Shown: in pieces, positions 1-8,606 of the stretch
Numbering within the stretch: position 1 is the first letter of the stretch
Layout: the number at the start of each line of letters is the position of its first letter
Assembly: GCF_018599245.1 (NCBI RefSeq)
Contig: NZ_JAHEVJ010000001.1
Coordinates: forward strand, 496,001 to 560,000
DNA length: 64,000 nt
Origin: Aliiroseovarius lamellibrachiae
GTDB taxonomy: Bacteria; Pseudomonadota; Alphaproteobacteria; Rhodobacterales; Rhodobacteraceae
Direction: 5' to 3'
Made by a program: the position numbers and the translations under genes
The notes under the pieces: model-generated
What the model saw: the letters and a program-made list of their open reading frames with translations, nothing else
What the model was told of the DNA's origin: nothing
Database searches by the model: none

Positions 1-1226
1 CGGGCGTTGTTGGTCAGCTGGGCGAAGCGGCCCCGATTGGCGCTGTGGGCATTGGCGCGTGGGTCTTGTCTGCGCTGATCTGGGTGTTTGGCTTTTTGCG
101 CATGGGCACAACGGGCATGACCGCGCAGGTTTACGGGTCGGGTGACCGGTTGGAAACATCCGCCATGCTGATGCGCGCCTTGATGATCGCCTTTGTTGTC
201 GGGCTGGGTATGATTGTGTTTCAAGCTCCGCTCATTTGGGCCGCCTTACAAGCTTCCCCTGCTTCGCCAGAGGTGGAGAGCCTCGCGCGCACATATCTGA
301 AAATCCGCATTTTCTCGACCCCGGCCGCGGTGGGGCTTTATGCGATCACCGGATGGATGATCGCGATTGAACGCGCCCGCGGGGTGATGTGGCTTCAACT
401 TTTAATGAACGCAATCAATATCTTGCTGGATATTTGGTTTGTGCTTGGGCTGGGCTGGGGCGTGGGCGGTGTGGCCTTTGCGACGTTGATCGCAGAATGG
501 AGCGGGCTGGCGTTTGGCCTTTACCTGTGTCGCGATGCGTTCCAAATCCCCGGCTGGGCCAACCCCAAACGCATTCTTGATCGGGTGATTTTGAAACGCA
601 TGGCCGTGGTGAACAGCGATATCTTGATCCGGTCACTTTTGCTGCAAGCGATCTTTGTCAGTTTCGCCTTTGTTGGGGCCTCGTTTTCGGACGTTGAGCT
701 GGCCGCCAATCAGGTGCTTTTGCAATTCTTGACTGTCACCGCCTATGCGATGGATGGGTTCGCTTACGGGGCTGAGGCGCTGGTGGGCCAAGCGGTTGGT
801 GCGCGCAATCGGCGGGCACTTCGGCGGGCATCTGTGATGGCCAGCTATTGGGCGGCAGGGATCGCGATCACGATGGGGCTGTGTTTCTGGCTGTTTGGAC
901 CTTGGATTATTGATCTTATGACCACCGCTGAAGACGTGCGTGTGGTTGCGAAAGTCTTTTTGATTTACATGGTGTTATCACCCATTTTGGGCTGGCCAAG
1001 CTGGATGCTCGATGGGATTTTCATCGGCGCCACACGTTCGGCGGACATGCGCAATATGATGGCAATTTCAGCGCTTGCTTATGCGGTTGCGCTGTATTTG
1101 TTGATGCCCATCTATGGGAACCACGGATTGTGGATTGCGCTTTTGATCAGCCTGACCATGCGCGGCATCACATTGTTTTTGCGCTACCCCGCACTCGAAC
1201 GCAGCGTTCAGGCGGACCCGTCTTAA
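1..1226 (+). CDS. MATE family efflux transporter (5' end outside window)
   Basis: Drug/organic-cation antiporter of the MATE (DinF-like) family in the inner membrane. The reading frame is open from base 3, and the first visible residues (GVVGQLGEAAPIGAVGIGAW) are typical of the region just after the first MATE helix, so only a short N-terminus is missing. A GTG at 45 opens the same frame but is internal. About 390 residues with roughly ten hydrophobic helices are visible, ending with a short polar tail. The stop lies 4 bases inside the convergent arsC stop region. The substrate cannot be told from sequence. Confidence 0.9.
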   Translation, partial: GVVGQLGEAAPIGAVGIGAWVLSALIWVFGFLRMGTTGMTAQVYGSGDRLETSAMLMRALMIAFVVGLGMIVFQAPLIWAALQASPASPEVESLARTYLKIRIFSTPAAVGLYAITGWMIAIERARGVMWLQLLMNAINILLDIWFVLGLGWGVGGVAFATLIAEWSGLAFGLYLCRDAFQIPGWANPKRILDRVILKRMAVVNSDILIRSLLLQAIFVSFAFVGASFSDVELAANQVLLQFLTVTAYAMDGFAYGAEALVGQAVGARNRRALRRASVMASYWAAGIAITMGLCFWLFGPWIIDLMTTAEDVRVVAKVFLIYMVLSPILGWPSWMLDGIFIGATRSADMRNMMAISALAYAVALYLLMPIYGNHGLWIALLISLTMRGITLFLRYPALERSVQADPS

Positions 1227-1567
1227 AGGATCTCCAAAACGCTTTCAGGCGGGCGGCCAATACGGGCTTTGCCACCGTGAAATACAATGGGGCGCTCGAT
1301 CAGAATGGGATGTGCGGCCATGGCTTTGATCAGCGTGTCTTCCGCATCTGTTTTGCTTAACCCCAGCTCTTTGAACAGGCGTTCGCCGGTCCGCATGATG
1401 TCGATTGGGGCAACGGCCAATTGCCGACAGGCGGTGCGGATGTCCTCTGTACTGGGGGCATCGTCCAAATATTTGCGGATGTGCACGTCGCCTTTGTCCT
1501 CGATCAGCGCCAGTGTTTGACGTGATTTTGAACAGCGCGGATTGTGCCAGATGGTGATGTCACTCAT
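1223..1567 (-). CDS. arsC: ArsC-family arsenate reductase (glutaredoxin-type)
   Basis: Small thioredoxin-fold protein of the ArsC family (114 aa), which in known members reduces arsenate with glutathione/glutaredoxin. The motif HNPRCSKSR places the catalytic cysteine at residue 12, and an RPIV segment supplies the oxyanion-binding arginine. An upstream in-frame ATG at 1573 exists, but ATG 1567 overlaps the pyrD stop as ATGA, the coupling also used by its two upstream neighbours, so 1567 is preferred. It is the last gene of the DUF952-pyrD-arsC operon. No other ars genes are nearby, so a general oxidoreductase role (YffB/Spx-like) is possible. Confidence 0.85.
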   Translation of the reverse strand: MSDITIWHNPRCSKSRQTLALIEDKGDVHIRKYLDDAPSTEDIRTACRQLAVAPIDIMRTGERLFKELGLSKTDAEDTLIKAMAAHPILIERPIVFHGGKARIGRPPESVLEIL

Positions 1568-2628
1568 AGCCATGCCTCGCGCCCGGTGCCAACGGCATCA
1601 CTGACGTGATCAAACCCATCGCGCGCCAACAGATCGTCCAACCCGCGGGCAATCTCTTCCACCAAACTTAGCCCGTGATAGGCCAAGGCGGAGTAAAGCT
1701 GCACCACCGAGGCGCCCGCGCGGATTTTGGCATAGGCATCTTCGGCGGATGCAATGCCGCCAACGCCGACCAAAGGGAGTTTCCCGTCACTCAGCTGGCT
1801 TAGTTTTGCCAGCACGCGCGTAGACTTTTCGAACAATGGTGGGCCAGAAAGCCCCCCCATTTCCGATTTATGTGCACTTTTCAAACCTTCGCGCGATAAT
1901 GTGGTGTTGGTTGCAATCACCGCGTCGATGTTCACCTCAAGCGCCACATCAACGATTTCCGCAAGCTCATCGTCGCTCAGATCCGGGGCGATTTTCAAAA
2001 AGATGGGGATGTATTTCTCAAGCCCGCCACGCACATCCTGAACGCCTTTTAAAAGCCCCCGAAGTGCATCCGCCCCCTGCAAATCCCGCAGTTTTTCGGT
2101 GTTGGGGGAGGAGACATTGACCGTCGCAAAATCTAGATTTGGGCCGCAGAATTCCAGTACTTTTGCAAAATCAGCGGCGCGATCATCGCTGTCTTTGTTG
2201 GCGCCAAGGTTCAGGCCAACAGGCACAGGGCGGCGGCGATCACGACGTGCTAAACGCGCATTCGCGGCCTCCATCCCTTCGTTGTTAAAGCCAAACCGGT
2301 TGATCACAGCCTTGTCGTCCGTCAGGCGAAACAAACGTGGCTTTGGATTTCCGGGCTGTGCGCGCGGGGTGATTGCGCCCACTTCGATAAAACCAAACCC
2401 CGCTTGGCAAAGTTGTGCAACGGCCTGTGCATTTTTGTCATATCCAGCCGCCAAACCCACGGGGTTCAGCATGTCCATCCCGCAAAAATTGGTTCTGAGC
2501 CGCTCGCTGGTCACATCCCCAACCAAAGGCACAACGCCCGCCCGCAGCGCCATAATGGACAGTGCGTGCGAGCGTTCGGGGTCCACTTGATGCAGGGCCT
2601 TGATGGCAAGCTTTTCAACGATGTTCAT
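1564..2628 (-). CDS. pyrD: Dihydroorotate dehydrogenase (quinone), class 2
   Basis: Oxidises dihydroorotate to orotate in pyrimidine synthesis and passes electrons to membrane quinone. At 354 aa it has the class 2 length, with an N-terminal amphipathic extension and then an FMN-binding TIM barrel. [39 protein letters not shown] (the catalytic Ser region of class 2 enzymes) and [12 protein letters not shown] are all visible. Its ATG overlaps the DUF952 stop and its stop overlaps the arsC start, so the three genes are translationally coupled. Confidence 0.96.
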   Translation of the reverse strand: MNIVEKLAIKALHQVDPERSHALSIMALRAGVVPLVGDVTSERLRTNFCGMDMLNPVGLAAGYDKNAQAVAQLCQAGFGFIEVGAITPRAQPGNPKPRLFRLTDDKAVINRFGFNNEGMEAANARLARRDRRRPVPVGLNLGANKDSDDRAADFAKVLEFCGPNLDFATVNVSSPNTEKLRDLQGADALRGLLKGVQDVRGGLEKYIPIFLKIAPDLSDDELAEIVDVALEVNIDAVIATNTTLSREGLKSAHKSEMGGLSGPPLFEKSTRVLAKLSQLSDGKLPLVGVGGIASAEDAYAKIRAGASVVQLYSALAYHGLSLVEEIARGLDDLLARDGFDHVSDAVGTGREAWL

Positions 2629-2972
2629 AGCATATCCTTCGGAAATTCATGCCCGTCTTTGCCAAGCGGTAAGGCGCAATGCCAAGACACTTCGCTGATC
2701 TTCAATTCGCGGAACAAATGCGGAAACAGCGCGCCACCGCGCGAGACCTCCCATTTCAGGGCCTCGCCCATGGCATCTGCGTCAAAGGCCACCAAGGTTA
2801 GGTCACGCTCATCTGTGAAATGCTTTGCCGCCGTCTCTTGGGCCTGATCAGCTGTTGAAAAATGGATGAAACCGTCCGCCAGATCAACGGGCGCGCCGGT
2901 GGTGCGTCCGGCGGCTTGAAACGCGGCCCATTCCGGGGCCCGGAGGATTTTGTAAATCAGCATGGGGATCAC
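2625..2972 (-). CDS. DUF952 family protein
   Basis: A 115-aa soluble protein matching the DUF952 family in its core ([40 protein letters not shown]). The function is unknown; the fold is related to ADP-ribosyltransferase-like proteins, but no activity can be assigned here. It heads a three-gene operon with pyrD and arsC, and its stop overlaps the pyrD ATG. Two in-frame starts are possible, 2972 and 2963 (MLIYK); the latter fits the family N-terminus slightly better. Confidence 0.85.
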   Translation of the reverse strand: MIPMLIYKILRAPEWAAFQAAGRTTGAPVDLADGFIHFSTADQAQETAAKHFTDERDLTLVAFDADAMGEALKWEVSRGGALFPHLFRELKISEVSWHCALPLGKDGHEFPKDML

Positions 2973-3056
2973 ATGCCAAGCAGGGCGCCCTACGTCAAGG
3001 TCACGCCGCGGCTTGAGCGGCTGGAATGTGGAATTGGGTTGGCTCGGCAGGAGAAT

Positions 3057-3066
3057 TTGTTAACAA
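3057..3066. promoter_or_regulatory. Candidate GntR operator TTGTTAACAA, copy 1 (allE promoter)
   Basis: Perfect 10-bp palindrome 42 bases before the allE ATG. The identical 10-mer occurs at 6667-6676 in front of the puuE-uraD/allA operon. The only regulator of the cluster is the GntR-family gene at 3936-4610, so it is the natural candidate to bind both. The assignment is inference; the two matching copies are seen directly. Confidence 0.5.
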
Positions 3067-3107
3067 TGTGCTGAGATATCGAAACATGCAGTTTGAAAAG
3101 GCCCACC

Positions 3108-3935
3108 ATGAGCAAACCCACCTATTATGCCCCGTCTGGCGGGCTGCCGCCGCAAACGCAAATTCTGACCGATCGCGCCATGTTTACCGAGGCTTACGCG
3201 GTGATACCCAAAGGTACATTTTCCGACATTGTGACCTCGGCCTTGCCGTTTTGGGAGGACGCTCGGTTTTGGGTGATTGCACGCCCGCTGTCTGGTTTTG
3301 CCGAGACGTTTTCGCAATATATCGCAGAGGTGCAGCCCGGCGGTGGGTCTGACCGGCCCGAGTCCGATGAAAACGTGGAATGCGTGTTGTTTGTGGTTGC
3401 GGGGGCGTTGACCCTGACCATTGATGGGATTGCGCATGATTTGGTCGAAGGTGGCTATGCATATCTTCCGCCGGCAGCAAAGTGGACGTTGCGCGCGACA
3501 GGGCAAGCACCGGCCAAATTCCACTGGGTGCGCAAGGCGTATCACGCGGTTGAGGGGCTGGATGCGCCGGACGCCTTTGTGACCAGCGATCAGGATGTTG
3601 CCCCCACATTGATGCCGGACACCGACGGCGCCTGGGCCACCACGCGCTTTGTGGATCCAACCGACCTGCGCCACGATATGCACGTCAATATCGTGACGTT
3701 TCAGCCCGGTGGCGTGATCCCGTTTGCCGAAACTCATGTGATGGAGCATGGGTTGTATGTGCTTGAAGGAAAAGCGGTTTACCGGCTTAATCAGGATTGG
3801 GTCGAAGTGGAGGCCGGTGATTTTATGTGGCTGCGCGCCTTTTGTCCGCAGGCTTGTTATGCGGGGGGGCCGGGGCCGTTTCGCTATCTTCTCTATAAGG
3901 ATGTCAACCGGCACATGCCGCTCAGCTTTGGTTGA
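3108..3935 (+). CDS. allE: (S)-ureidoglycine aminohydrolase (bicupin)
   Basis: Releases ammonia from (S)-ureidoglycine to give (S)-ureidoglycolate in ureide (allantoin) breakdown. It is a 275-aa bicupin: the N-terminal cupin (about residues 60-115) is followed by a C-terminal cupin with GGVIPFAETHVMEHGLYVLEGKAVY, which carries the metal-binding His/Glu set. Start ATG 3108 follows a GAAAAGG ribosome site; a TTG at 3093 in the same frame is less likely. It is convergent with, and directly abuts, the GntR gene, and the product it makes is the substrate of AllA nearby. Confidence 0.9.
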   Translation: MSKPTYYAPSGGLPPQTQILTDRAMFTEAYAVIPKGTFSDIVTSALPFWEDARFWVIARPLSGFAETFSQYIAEVQPGGGSDRPESDENVECVLFVVAGALTLTIDGIAHDLVEGGYAYLPPAAKWTLRATGQAPAKFHWVRKAYHAVEGLDAPDAFVTSDQDVAPTLMPDTDGAWATTRFVDPTDLRHDMHVNIVTFQPGGVIPFAETHVMEHGLYVLEGKAVYRLNQDWVEVEAGDFMWLRAFCPQACYAGGPGPFRYLLYKDVNRHMPLSFG

Positions 3936-4610
3936 TCACTCGCGCATCAGCAAATCGCGCAGGGCAGCGGGCCTGTCCTGCGCAGGATCAAAGCGCAAAT
4001 CTGCCTCGAGATGTGACAGGTGCCGATCCATTTCAGCCAAGACCTGTGCCTCATTTCGGGCAGCCAAAGCGGTCACAATGCGCCCATGTTCGCCCTTGTC
4101 GCAATTGGTCCCTTCGTTCGCACCGTAAAGCCCGATGATCAAGGCAGAGCGCATGGTCAAATCCGCCAAAAATCGTTGCAGTACAGCGTTGTCGGCGATC
4201 TCAGCAATGCGCAGGTGGAAGGCCGAGGAGAGGCGTAGCGCGCGGGGGGTGTCGCCGTCCGAGCGGGCGTCGTCTTCGTCGCGCAAAATCGTGTTCAGGT
4301 CGTCCAAATCTTCGGGTTTCAGGTTCGTGCAGGCCTGCCGCAATACCGTGCGCTCAATGGCGCGGCGCGCTTGAAAAATATCCCGCGCTTCTTTGGGCGA
4401 GGGTGAGATCACAAAAGCGCCGCGATTGGGGATCAAATCTACCACATTTTGCGCAGCCAAAGAGGCCAGCGCCCGGCGTACATTGGCCCGGTTGCAGGCA
4501 AACATGTCGCTTAATGCTTGCTCGCCCAGTTTGGTGCCCGGCGGCAGACGACGTTCGGCAATGGCTTCTTGTATGGTCTTTTCAATCCGGTCTTCGATGG
4601 TCGCCTTCAT
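3936..4610 (-). CDS. GntR-family (FCD) transcriptional regulator of ureide genes
   Basis: 224-aa regulator with an N-terminal winged helix (LGEQALSDMFACNRANVRRALASLAAQNVVDLIPNRG, residues ~30-70) and a C-terminal all-helical FCD ligand domain. The open frame runs upstream into allA, but ATG 4610 (MKATIEDRIEK) gives the normal family N-terminus and leaves a 76-base leader, so I use it. It sits between allE and allA, so it probably controls purine/ureide degradation. A shared palindrome in the two outward promoters (3057 and 6667) is its likely target. The effector is unknown; allantoin or glyoxylate-type ligands are reasonable guesses. Confidence 0.9.
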   Translation of the reverse strand: MKATIEDRIEKTIQEAIAERRLPPGTKLGEQALSDMFACNRANVRRALASLAAQNVVDLIPNRGAFVISPSPKEARDIFQARRAIERTVLRQACTNLKPEDLDDLNTILRDEDDARSDGDTPRALRLSSAFHLRIAEIADNAVLQRFLADLTMRSALIIGLYGANEGTNCDKGEHGRIVTALAARNEAQVLAEMDRHLSHLEADLRFDPAQDRPAALRDLLMRE

Positions 4611-4686
4611 GGCCTGTCCAATGCGTGTTTGGGCGCGATTTGGCGTGATAAATAAGGGCAATAAGCAATGATTGCAATCGCTGCCC

Positions 4687-5187
4687 CTAGAGCGGAGTTT
4701 CTGGTTGGGACGAGACGATAATCCACGGGGTATCAAAGCGGTGTTCTTCCAGATTGGGCGCCGTACCAATATGGTCAATCACCGCAAAAAGCCCCTGTCG
4801 GTCTAGTGGCGCCAACACCCCGTGCCAAGTGCCGCGATGCAGGTTGATGGCTTGATCCGGCCGCATGATGAACGCGTGTGGCGTGCCGGGGGTCCCACTT
4901 TCATTCGCGCAGACAGTTATCAAAAGAGGCACCCCATTCATCGGAATAAAGGCTTGTGACCCTTCGGGATGACGCTCCACCAGATCCAGTTCATAGGGAA
5001 AGCGACGCGGTTTGCCGTCAAACAGGCTAATGCCGGCCCGGCCAGACCCAAAGTCCAGTTGGGCCAGGTCGTGATGGCGCTGGCACATGCCTGCATTAAT
5101 GGTCAGGCTGTCGCGATCTGCCAGCTCCAGCACATCCCCAAAGGGGGCAAAGGCGTCTGCGGTGAGGGGCTGGGCGATAATCGTCAT
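4687..5187 (-). CDS. allA: Ureidoglycolate lyase
   Basis: Splits (S)-ureidoglycolate into glyoxylate and urea, the last ureide step. It is 166 aa, the usual AllA length, with family signatures LTADAFAPFGDVLE near the N-terminus, ERHPEGSQAFIPM in the middle and NLHRGTWHGVLAPL towards the C-terminus. Its ATG overlaps the stop of the puuE-uraD fusion (ATGA), so both come from one leftward transcript starting near 6660. The GntR gene follows 76 bases downstream on the same strand and may be co-transcribed. Confidence 0.93.
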   Translation of the reverse strand: MTIIAQPLTADAFAPFGDVLELADRDSLTINAGMCQRHHDLAQLDFGSGRAGISLFDGKPRRFPYELDLVERHPEGSQAFIPMNGVPLLITVCANESGTPGTPHAFIMRPDQAINLHRGTWHGVLAPLDRQGLFAVIDHIGTAPNLEEHRFDTPWIIVSSQPETPL

Positions 5188-6599
5188 GCAAACGCGTCCA
5201 TCAGGCGAAATTCTGCGATGCGTTCTACCTGACGACAGGCTTCGTCAAACTCGGCGTCCGTATCTTGGCCGATCCGACGACGGAACGCTTCCAGGATAGA
5301 GGCTTTGCTGTGGTCGCGCACCGCGATGATAAAGGGAAACCCGTGTTTTTCCATATAGGCAGTGTTGAGGGCGGTGAAGCTTGCACGTTCTTCATCGGTG
5401 AGCATATCAAGCCCGGCTGTCGATTGCTCGGACGTGCTCTCGGCGGTCAATCGGCCAGCTCGGGCGAGCTTTCCTGCAAGATCCGGGTGCGCGTTCAACA
5501 CCCCCAGCCGTTCCGTCAGACTTGCCGTGCGAAACGCCCGACATAGCACATTGTGAACGCCTGCCGGGCCGTCGTGGGCAGGGCCGAGTTCAAGGTCATG
5601 GGCGCGTTCAGCGACCCAAGGGGAATGTTCAAAAATGCCGCCATATGCCGTGATAAACCGTTCTTTCGCCATCTGGCTGGGGCGTTCGATGCGCCGGTGC
5701 GGGTGGGTTTTTGCCCAATGCTGTGCAATCTCGATCCGGCGCGGACACCAGACACCGGGGTGTGATTGGATGTGATCAATAAAGCGCTTTAGCCCGGCAA
5801 TTTTTCCGGGGCGTCCGATCAGGCGGCAATGCAGTCCCACGGTCATCATCGCGGGGCGCCCGGCCTGACCTTCTGCGTAAAGCACATCAAAGGCATCGGT
5901 CAGATAGTCTTCGAAATCGCGCCCGGTGACCCAGCCGGGGGCTGTGGCGAAGCGCATGTCATTGGCTTCGAGTGTATAGGGGATGATCAATTGGTCTTGC
6001 GCGCCAAGCTCTAGCCAATAGGGGAGGTCATCATCGTAAGTGTCTGATATATAGTCAAAACCACCTTCTTCGGCGACAAGGCGAACTGTGTTTTCCGAAC
6101 AGCGTCCTGTGTACCAGCCGCGCGGGCGGGTGCCGACCACTTCGGTGTGCAATCGGATCGCTTCAGCAATTTGAGCGCGCTCTTCGTCTTCGGGCATGTC
6201 CTTATGTTCAACCCATTTCAACCCGTGGCTGGCAATTTCCCATTCGGCGGATTTCATTGCGGCCACTTGATCGGGGCTGCGGGCGAGGGCGGTGGCGACC
6301 CCATAGATGGTCAACGGAATGCCCGCGCCGGTAAACAGGCGATGCAGCCGCCAAAACCCGGCCCGCGCGCCATATTCATAGATGCTTTCCATATTCCAGT
6401 GGCGTTGCCCTTGCCACTGCGCGGCCCCTGGAATGTCGGAGAGAAATGCTTCGGATGCGGCGTCACCATGCAAGACGCAGTTTTCGCCACCTTCTTCGTA
6501 ATTCAGCACGAATTGCACCGCGACTTTGGCGCCCTGTGGCCAGTTTGCATTGGGGGGATTGGCGCCATGGCCGCGCATATCACGCCGATATCGTTGCAT
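5184..6599 (-). CDS. puuE: Allantoinase PuuE fused to OHCU decarboxylase UraD
   Basis: 471-aa bifunctional protein. Residues ~1-300 are a polysaccharide-deacetylase-fold allantoinase (PuuE): RDMRGHGANPPNANWP, VQFVLNYEEGGE, EIASHGLKW. Residues ~310-471 are OHCU decarboxylase (UraD): YGGIFEHSPWVAERA carries the catalytic His, with LNAHPDLAGKLA and FPFIIAVRDHSK following. Together they take OHCU to allantoin and on to allantoate. ATG 6599 (MQRYRRDMRGHG) is the family start; the frame continues another 104 codons upstream over the ushA start and is not coding there. Uricase, HIU hydrolase and allantoate amidohydrolase are not in the window. Confidence 0.92.
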   Translation of the reverse strand: MQRYRRDMRGHGANPPNANWPQGAKVAVQFVLNYEEGGENCVLHGDAASEAFLSDIPGAAQWQGQRHWNMESIYEYGARAGFWRLHRLFTGAGIPLTIYGVATALARSPDQVAAMKSAEWEIASHGLKWVEHKDMPEDEERAQIAEAIRLHTEVVGTRPRGWYTGRCSENTVRLVAEEGGFDYISDTYDDDLPYWLELGAQDQLIIPYTLEANDMRFATAPGWVTGRDFEDYLTDAFDVLYAEGQAGRPAMMTVGLHCRLIGRPGKIAGLKRFIDHIQSHPGVWCPRRIEIAQHWAKTHPHRRIERPSQMAKERFITAYGGIFEHSPWVAERAHDLELGPAHDGPAGVHNVLCRAFRTASLTERLGVLNAHPDLAGKLARAGRLTAESTSEQSTAGLDMLTDEERASFTALNTAYMEKHGFPFIIAVRDHSKASILEAFRRRIGQDTDAEFDEACRQVERIAEFRLMDAFA

Positions 6600-6666
6600 G
6601 TTCACCTCTATGTATCTTGCCGATTTGGGCGGAGAGTTATTGTCGTATGATAGGCTGAGCTGTGGA

Positions 6667-6676
6667 TTGTTAACAA
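6667..6676. promoter_or_regulatory. Candidate GntR operator TTGTTAACAA, copy 2 (puuE-uraD promoter)
   Basis: Same perfect palindrome as at 3057-3066, 68 bases before the puuE-uraD ATG in the divergent gap with the 5'-nucleotidase gene. It may act on the leftward operon, on the nucleotidase, or on both. Confidence 0.5.
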
Positions 6677-6809
6677 GATCTGTCAGCAAAAAAACACCAT
6701 TCCTGTCAAAGGTTGCCGTTGCGGCATCGTGTAGGGGCTTTGACAAGCCCCCCCGACTCGCGCAACTCTTGCCCATCATAAAATTTGGACCACATTCAGG
6801 GGGGTTCCC

Positions 6810-8381
6810 ATGTTGAAACGATTTTTGACGACGGCCGGTGCGCTGGCCATGACATCCGGTATGGCGGCGGCGGATTATTCGCTGACCATTTTGCACACCA
6901 ATGATTTCCATGCGCGGTTTGAGCCGATTTCGAAATACGACAGCGGCTGCTCGGCAGAGGACAACACCGAGGGCAAATGCTTTGGCGGCTCGGCCCGTTT
7001 GATCACCGCACTTGCGGATGCGCGCGCGCGGTCAAACAACTCGATCCTGGTGGACGGTGGCGATCAATTCCAAGGCACGCTGTTTTACACCTATTATAAA
7101 GGCAAACTGGCTGCCGAGATGATGAACAAAATGGGCTATGACGGGATGACCGTCGGCAACCATGAATTCGACGATGGCCCAGAGGTTCTTCGTGGGTTCA
7201 TGGACGCTGTGGATTTCCCCGTGCTGATGTCCAATGCCGATGTTTCAGGCGAGCCTTTGCTGCACGGTAAATTGGCGAAATCCACTGTGATTGAGCGTGG
7301 CGGCGAGAAAATCGGCATGATTGGCCTGACGCCACAAGACACGGATGAGCTGGCGTCCCCCGGTGCCAATGTGATCTTTACTGATCCGGTGGGTGCTGTT
7401 CAGGGCGAAGTTGATAAGCTGACCGCCGAAGGTGTGAACAAAATCATCGTGCTCAGCCACTCGGGCTACGGCGTTGACCAAAAGGTTGCGGCGGGCACCA
7501 CGGGTGTCGACGTGATTGTCGGTGGCCACACCAACACGCTGCTTTCAAACACAAATGAGCGTGCCGAGGGGCCATATCCAACCATGGTCGGCAACACCGC
7601 AATTGTGTCGGCCTATGCGTATGGCAAGTTCCTTGGCGAGCTGAATGTGACCTTTGACGATGATGGAAACATTAAAGAAGCCAAAGGCGAACCGATCATC
7701 ATGGACGGTGGCGTTGCAGAAGATGACGCCACGAAAGCACGTATCGCAGAGGCGGCTCTTCCGTTGGAAGAAATCCGATCAAAAGTGGTTGCCAGCGCTG
7801 CTGAGGCAATTGATGGCGAGCGCGGTTCTTGCCGTGCTGCGGAATGTGCGATGGGCAATATCATTACCGATGCGATGCTTGCGCGGGTGAAAGATCAGGG
7901 CGTGCAGATTGCGATCCAAAATGGCGGCGGTATCCGGGCATCCATCGATGCGGGCGATGTGACCATGGGGGAAGTGCTGACGGTCCTGCCGTTCCAAAAC
8001 ACGTTGTCGACCTTTCAAGTGGATGGGGCAACCATTGTCGCCGCTCTTGAGAACGGTGTGAGCCAGCACGAAGAAGGTGCGGGTCGGTTCCCACAGGTTG
8101 CCGGTCTGAAGTTCAGCTTCGATGTGTCGAAACCCGCTGGCGAACGGGTGTCAGACGTGATGGTGATGGAAGGGGACGCATTTGTGGCGATTGACCCTGC
8201 CAAAACCTATGGTGTCGTGTCCAACAACTATGTGCGCAATGGTGGTGACGGGTATAAAATGTTCCGGGATGCTCAGCACGCCTATGATTATGGTCCTGAT
8301 CTGGCGGATGTGACGGCCGAATATATGGCCGCAATGGGGCCTGTGACGCCAAAACTGGATAACCGCATCACTCAGAAATAA
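6810..8381 (+). CDS. ushA: Periplasmic bifunctional metallophosphatase/5'-nucleotidase
   Basis: 523-aa secreted 5'-nucleotidase/UDP-sugar hydrolase family enzyme that removes phosphate from nucleotides in the periplasm. A signal peptide of about 22 residues (LKRFLTTAGALAMTSGMAAA) is followed by a calcineurin-type phosphoesterase domain with ILHTNDFHARFEP, VDGGDQFQG, TVGNHEFDDG and the His motifs near GGHTNTL. The C-terminal 5'-nucleotidase substrate domain carries QNGGGIRASI and NNYVRNGGDGY. It diverges from the ureide operon, a sensible partner for purine salvage. A strong terminator follows. Confidence 0.92.
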   Translation: MLKRFLTTAGALAMTSGMAAADYSLTILHTNDFHARFEPISKYDSGCSAEDNTEGKCFGGSARLITALADARARSNNSILVDGGDQFQGTLFYTYYKGKLAAEMMNKMGYDGMTVGNHEFDDGPEVLRGFMDAVDFPVLMSNADVSGEPLLHGKLAKSTVIERGGEKIGMIGLTPQDTDELASPGANVIFTDPVGAVQGEVDKLTAEGVNKIIVLSHSGYGVDQKVAAGTTGVDVIVGGHTNTLLSNTNERAEGPYPTMVGNTAIVSAYAYGKFLGELNVTFDDDGNIKEAKGEPIIMDGGVAEDDATKARIAEAALPLEEIRSKVVASAAEAIDGERGSCRAAECAMGNIITDAMLARVKDQGVQIAIQNGGGIRASIDAGDVTMGEVLTVLPFQNTLSTFQVDGATIVAALENGVSQHEEGAGRFPQVAGLKFSFDVSKPAGERVSDVMVMEGDAFVAIDPAKTYGVVSNNYVRNGGDGYKMFRDAQHAYDYGPDLADVTAEYMAAMGPVTPKLDNRITQK

Positions 8382-8401
8382 CGCAACATTACTGACTGTT
8401 G

Positions 8402-8430
8402 AAAGGGCGGGGGAAACTCCGCCCTTTTTT
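8402..8430 (+). terminator. Intrinsic terminator after ushA
   Basis: Stem AAAGGGCGG (8402-8410) pairs with CCGCCCTTT (8419-8427) around an 8-base loop and runs into a T-tract, 20 bases after the stop codon. Confidence 0.88.
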
Positions 8431-8485
8431 GTTGGGGGGGGCTGCACAGCGGCAAGCTGGTTGTCTCGTTTTAAGGCCCCTCAGC

Positions 8486-8515
8486 TTTTGGCACGCTCAG
8501 ATTTTGGCACACTCA
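8486..8515. repeat. Tandem TTTTGGCACnCTCA repeat before the amidase-matB operon
   Basis: TTTTGGCACGCTCA (8486-8499) and TTTTGGCACACTCA (8502-8515) are two copies 16 bases apart with one mismatch, about 95 bases before the amidase ATG. It could be a repeated operator; no regulator is encoded beside it. Confidence 0.35.
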
Positions 8516-8606
8516 AATGTCCCCCACCACCCGAAGGCTTGTAACCGTACCGATCCAATTGAAACCTGATCCCAAAGCGTTAGACTATCCAAAACGGGAG
8601 AGAAAA

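Noticed and set aside
1223-1573. ATG 1573 as arsC start
   Set aside because: It adds only two residues; ATG 1567 forms the ATGA overlap with pyrD seen elsewhere in the operon.
3060-3914. 284-codon open frame on the minus strand
   Set aside because: Antisense to allE, which has clear bicupin motifs and a ribosome site.
8486-8510. TGGCAC elements resembling sigma54 -24 boxes
   Set aside because: Neither TGGCAC is followed after five bases by a TTGC-type -12 element, so a sigma54 promoter is not supported; kept only as a direct repeat.
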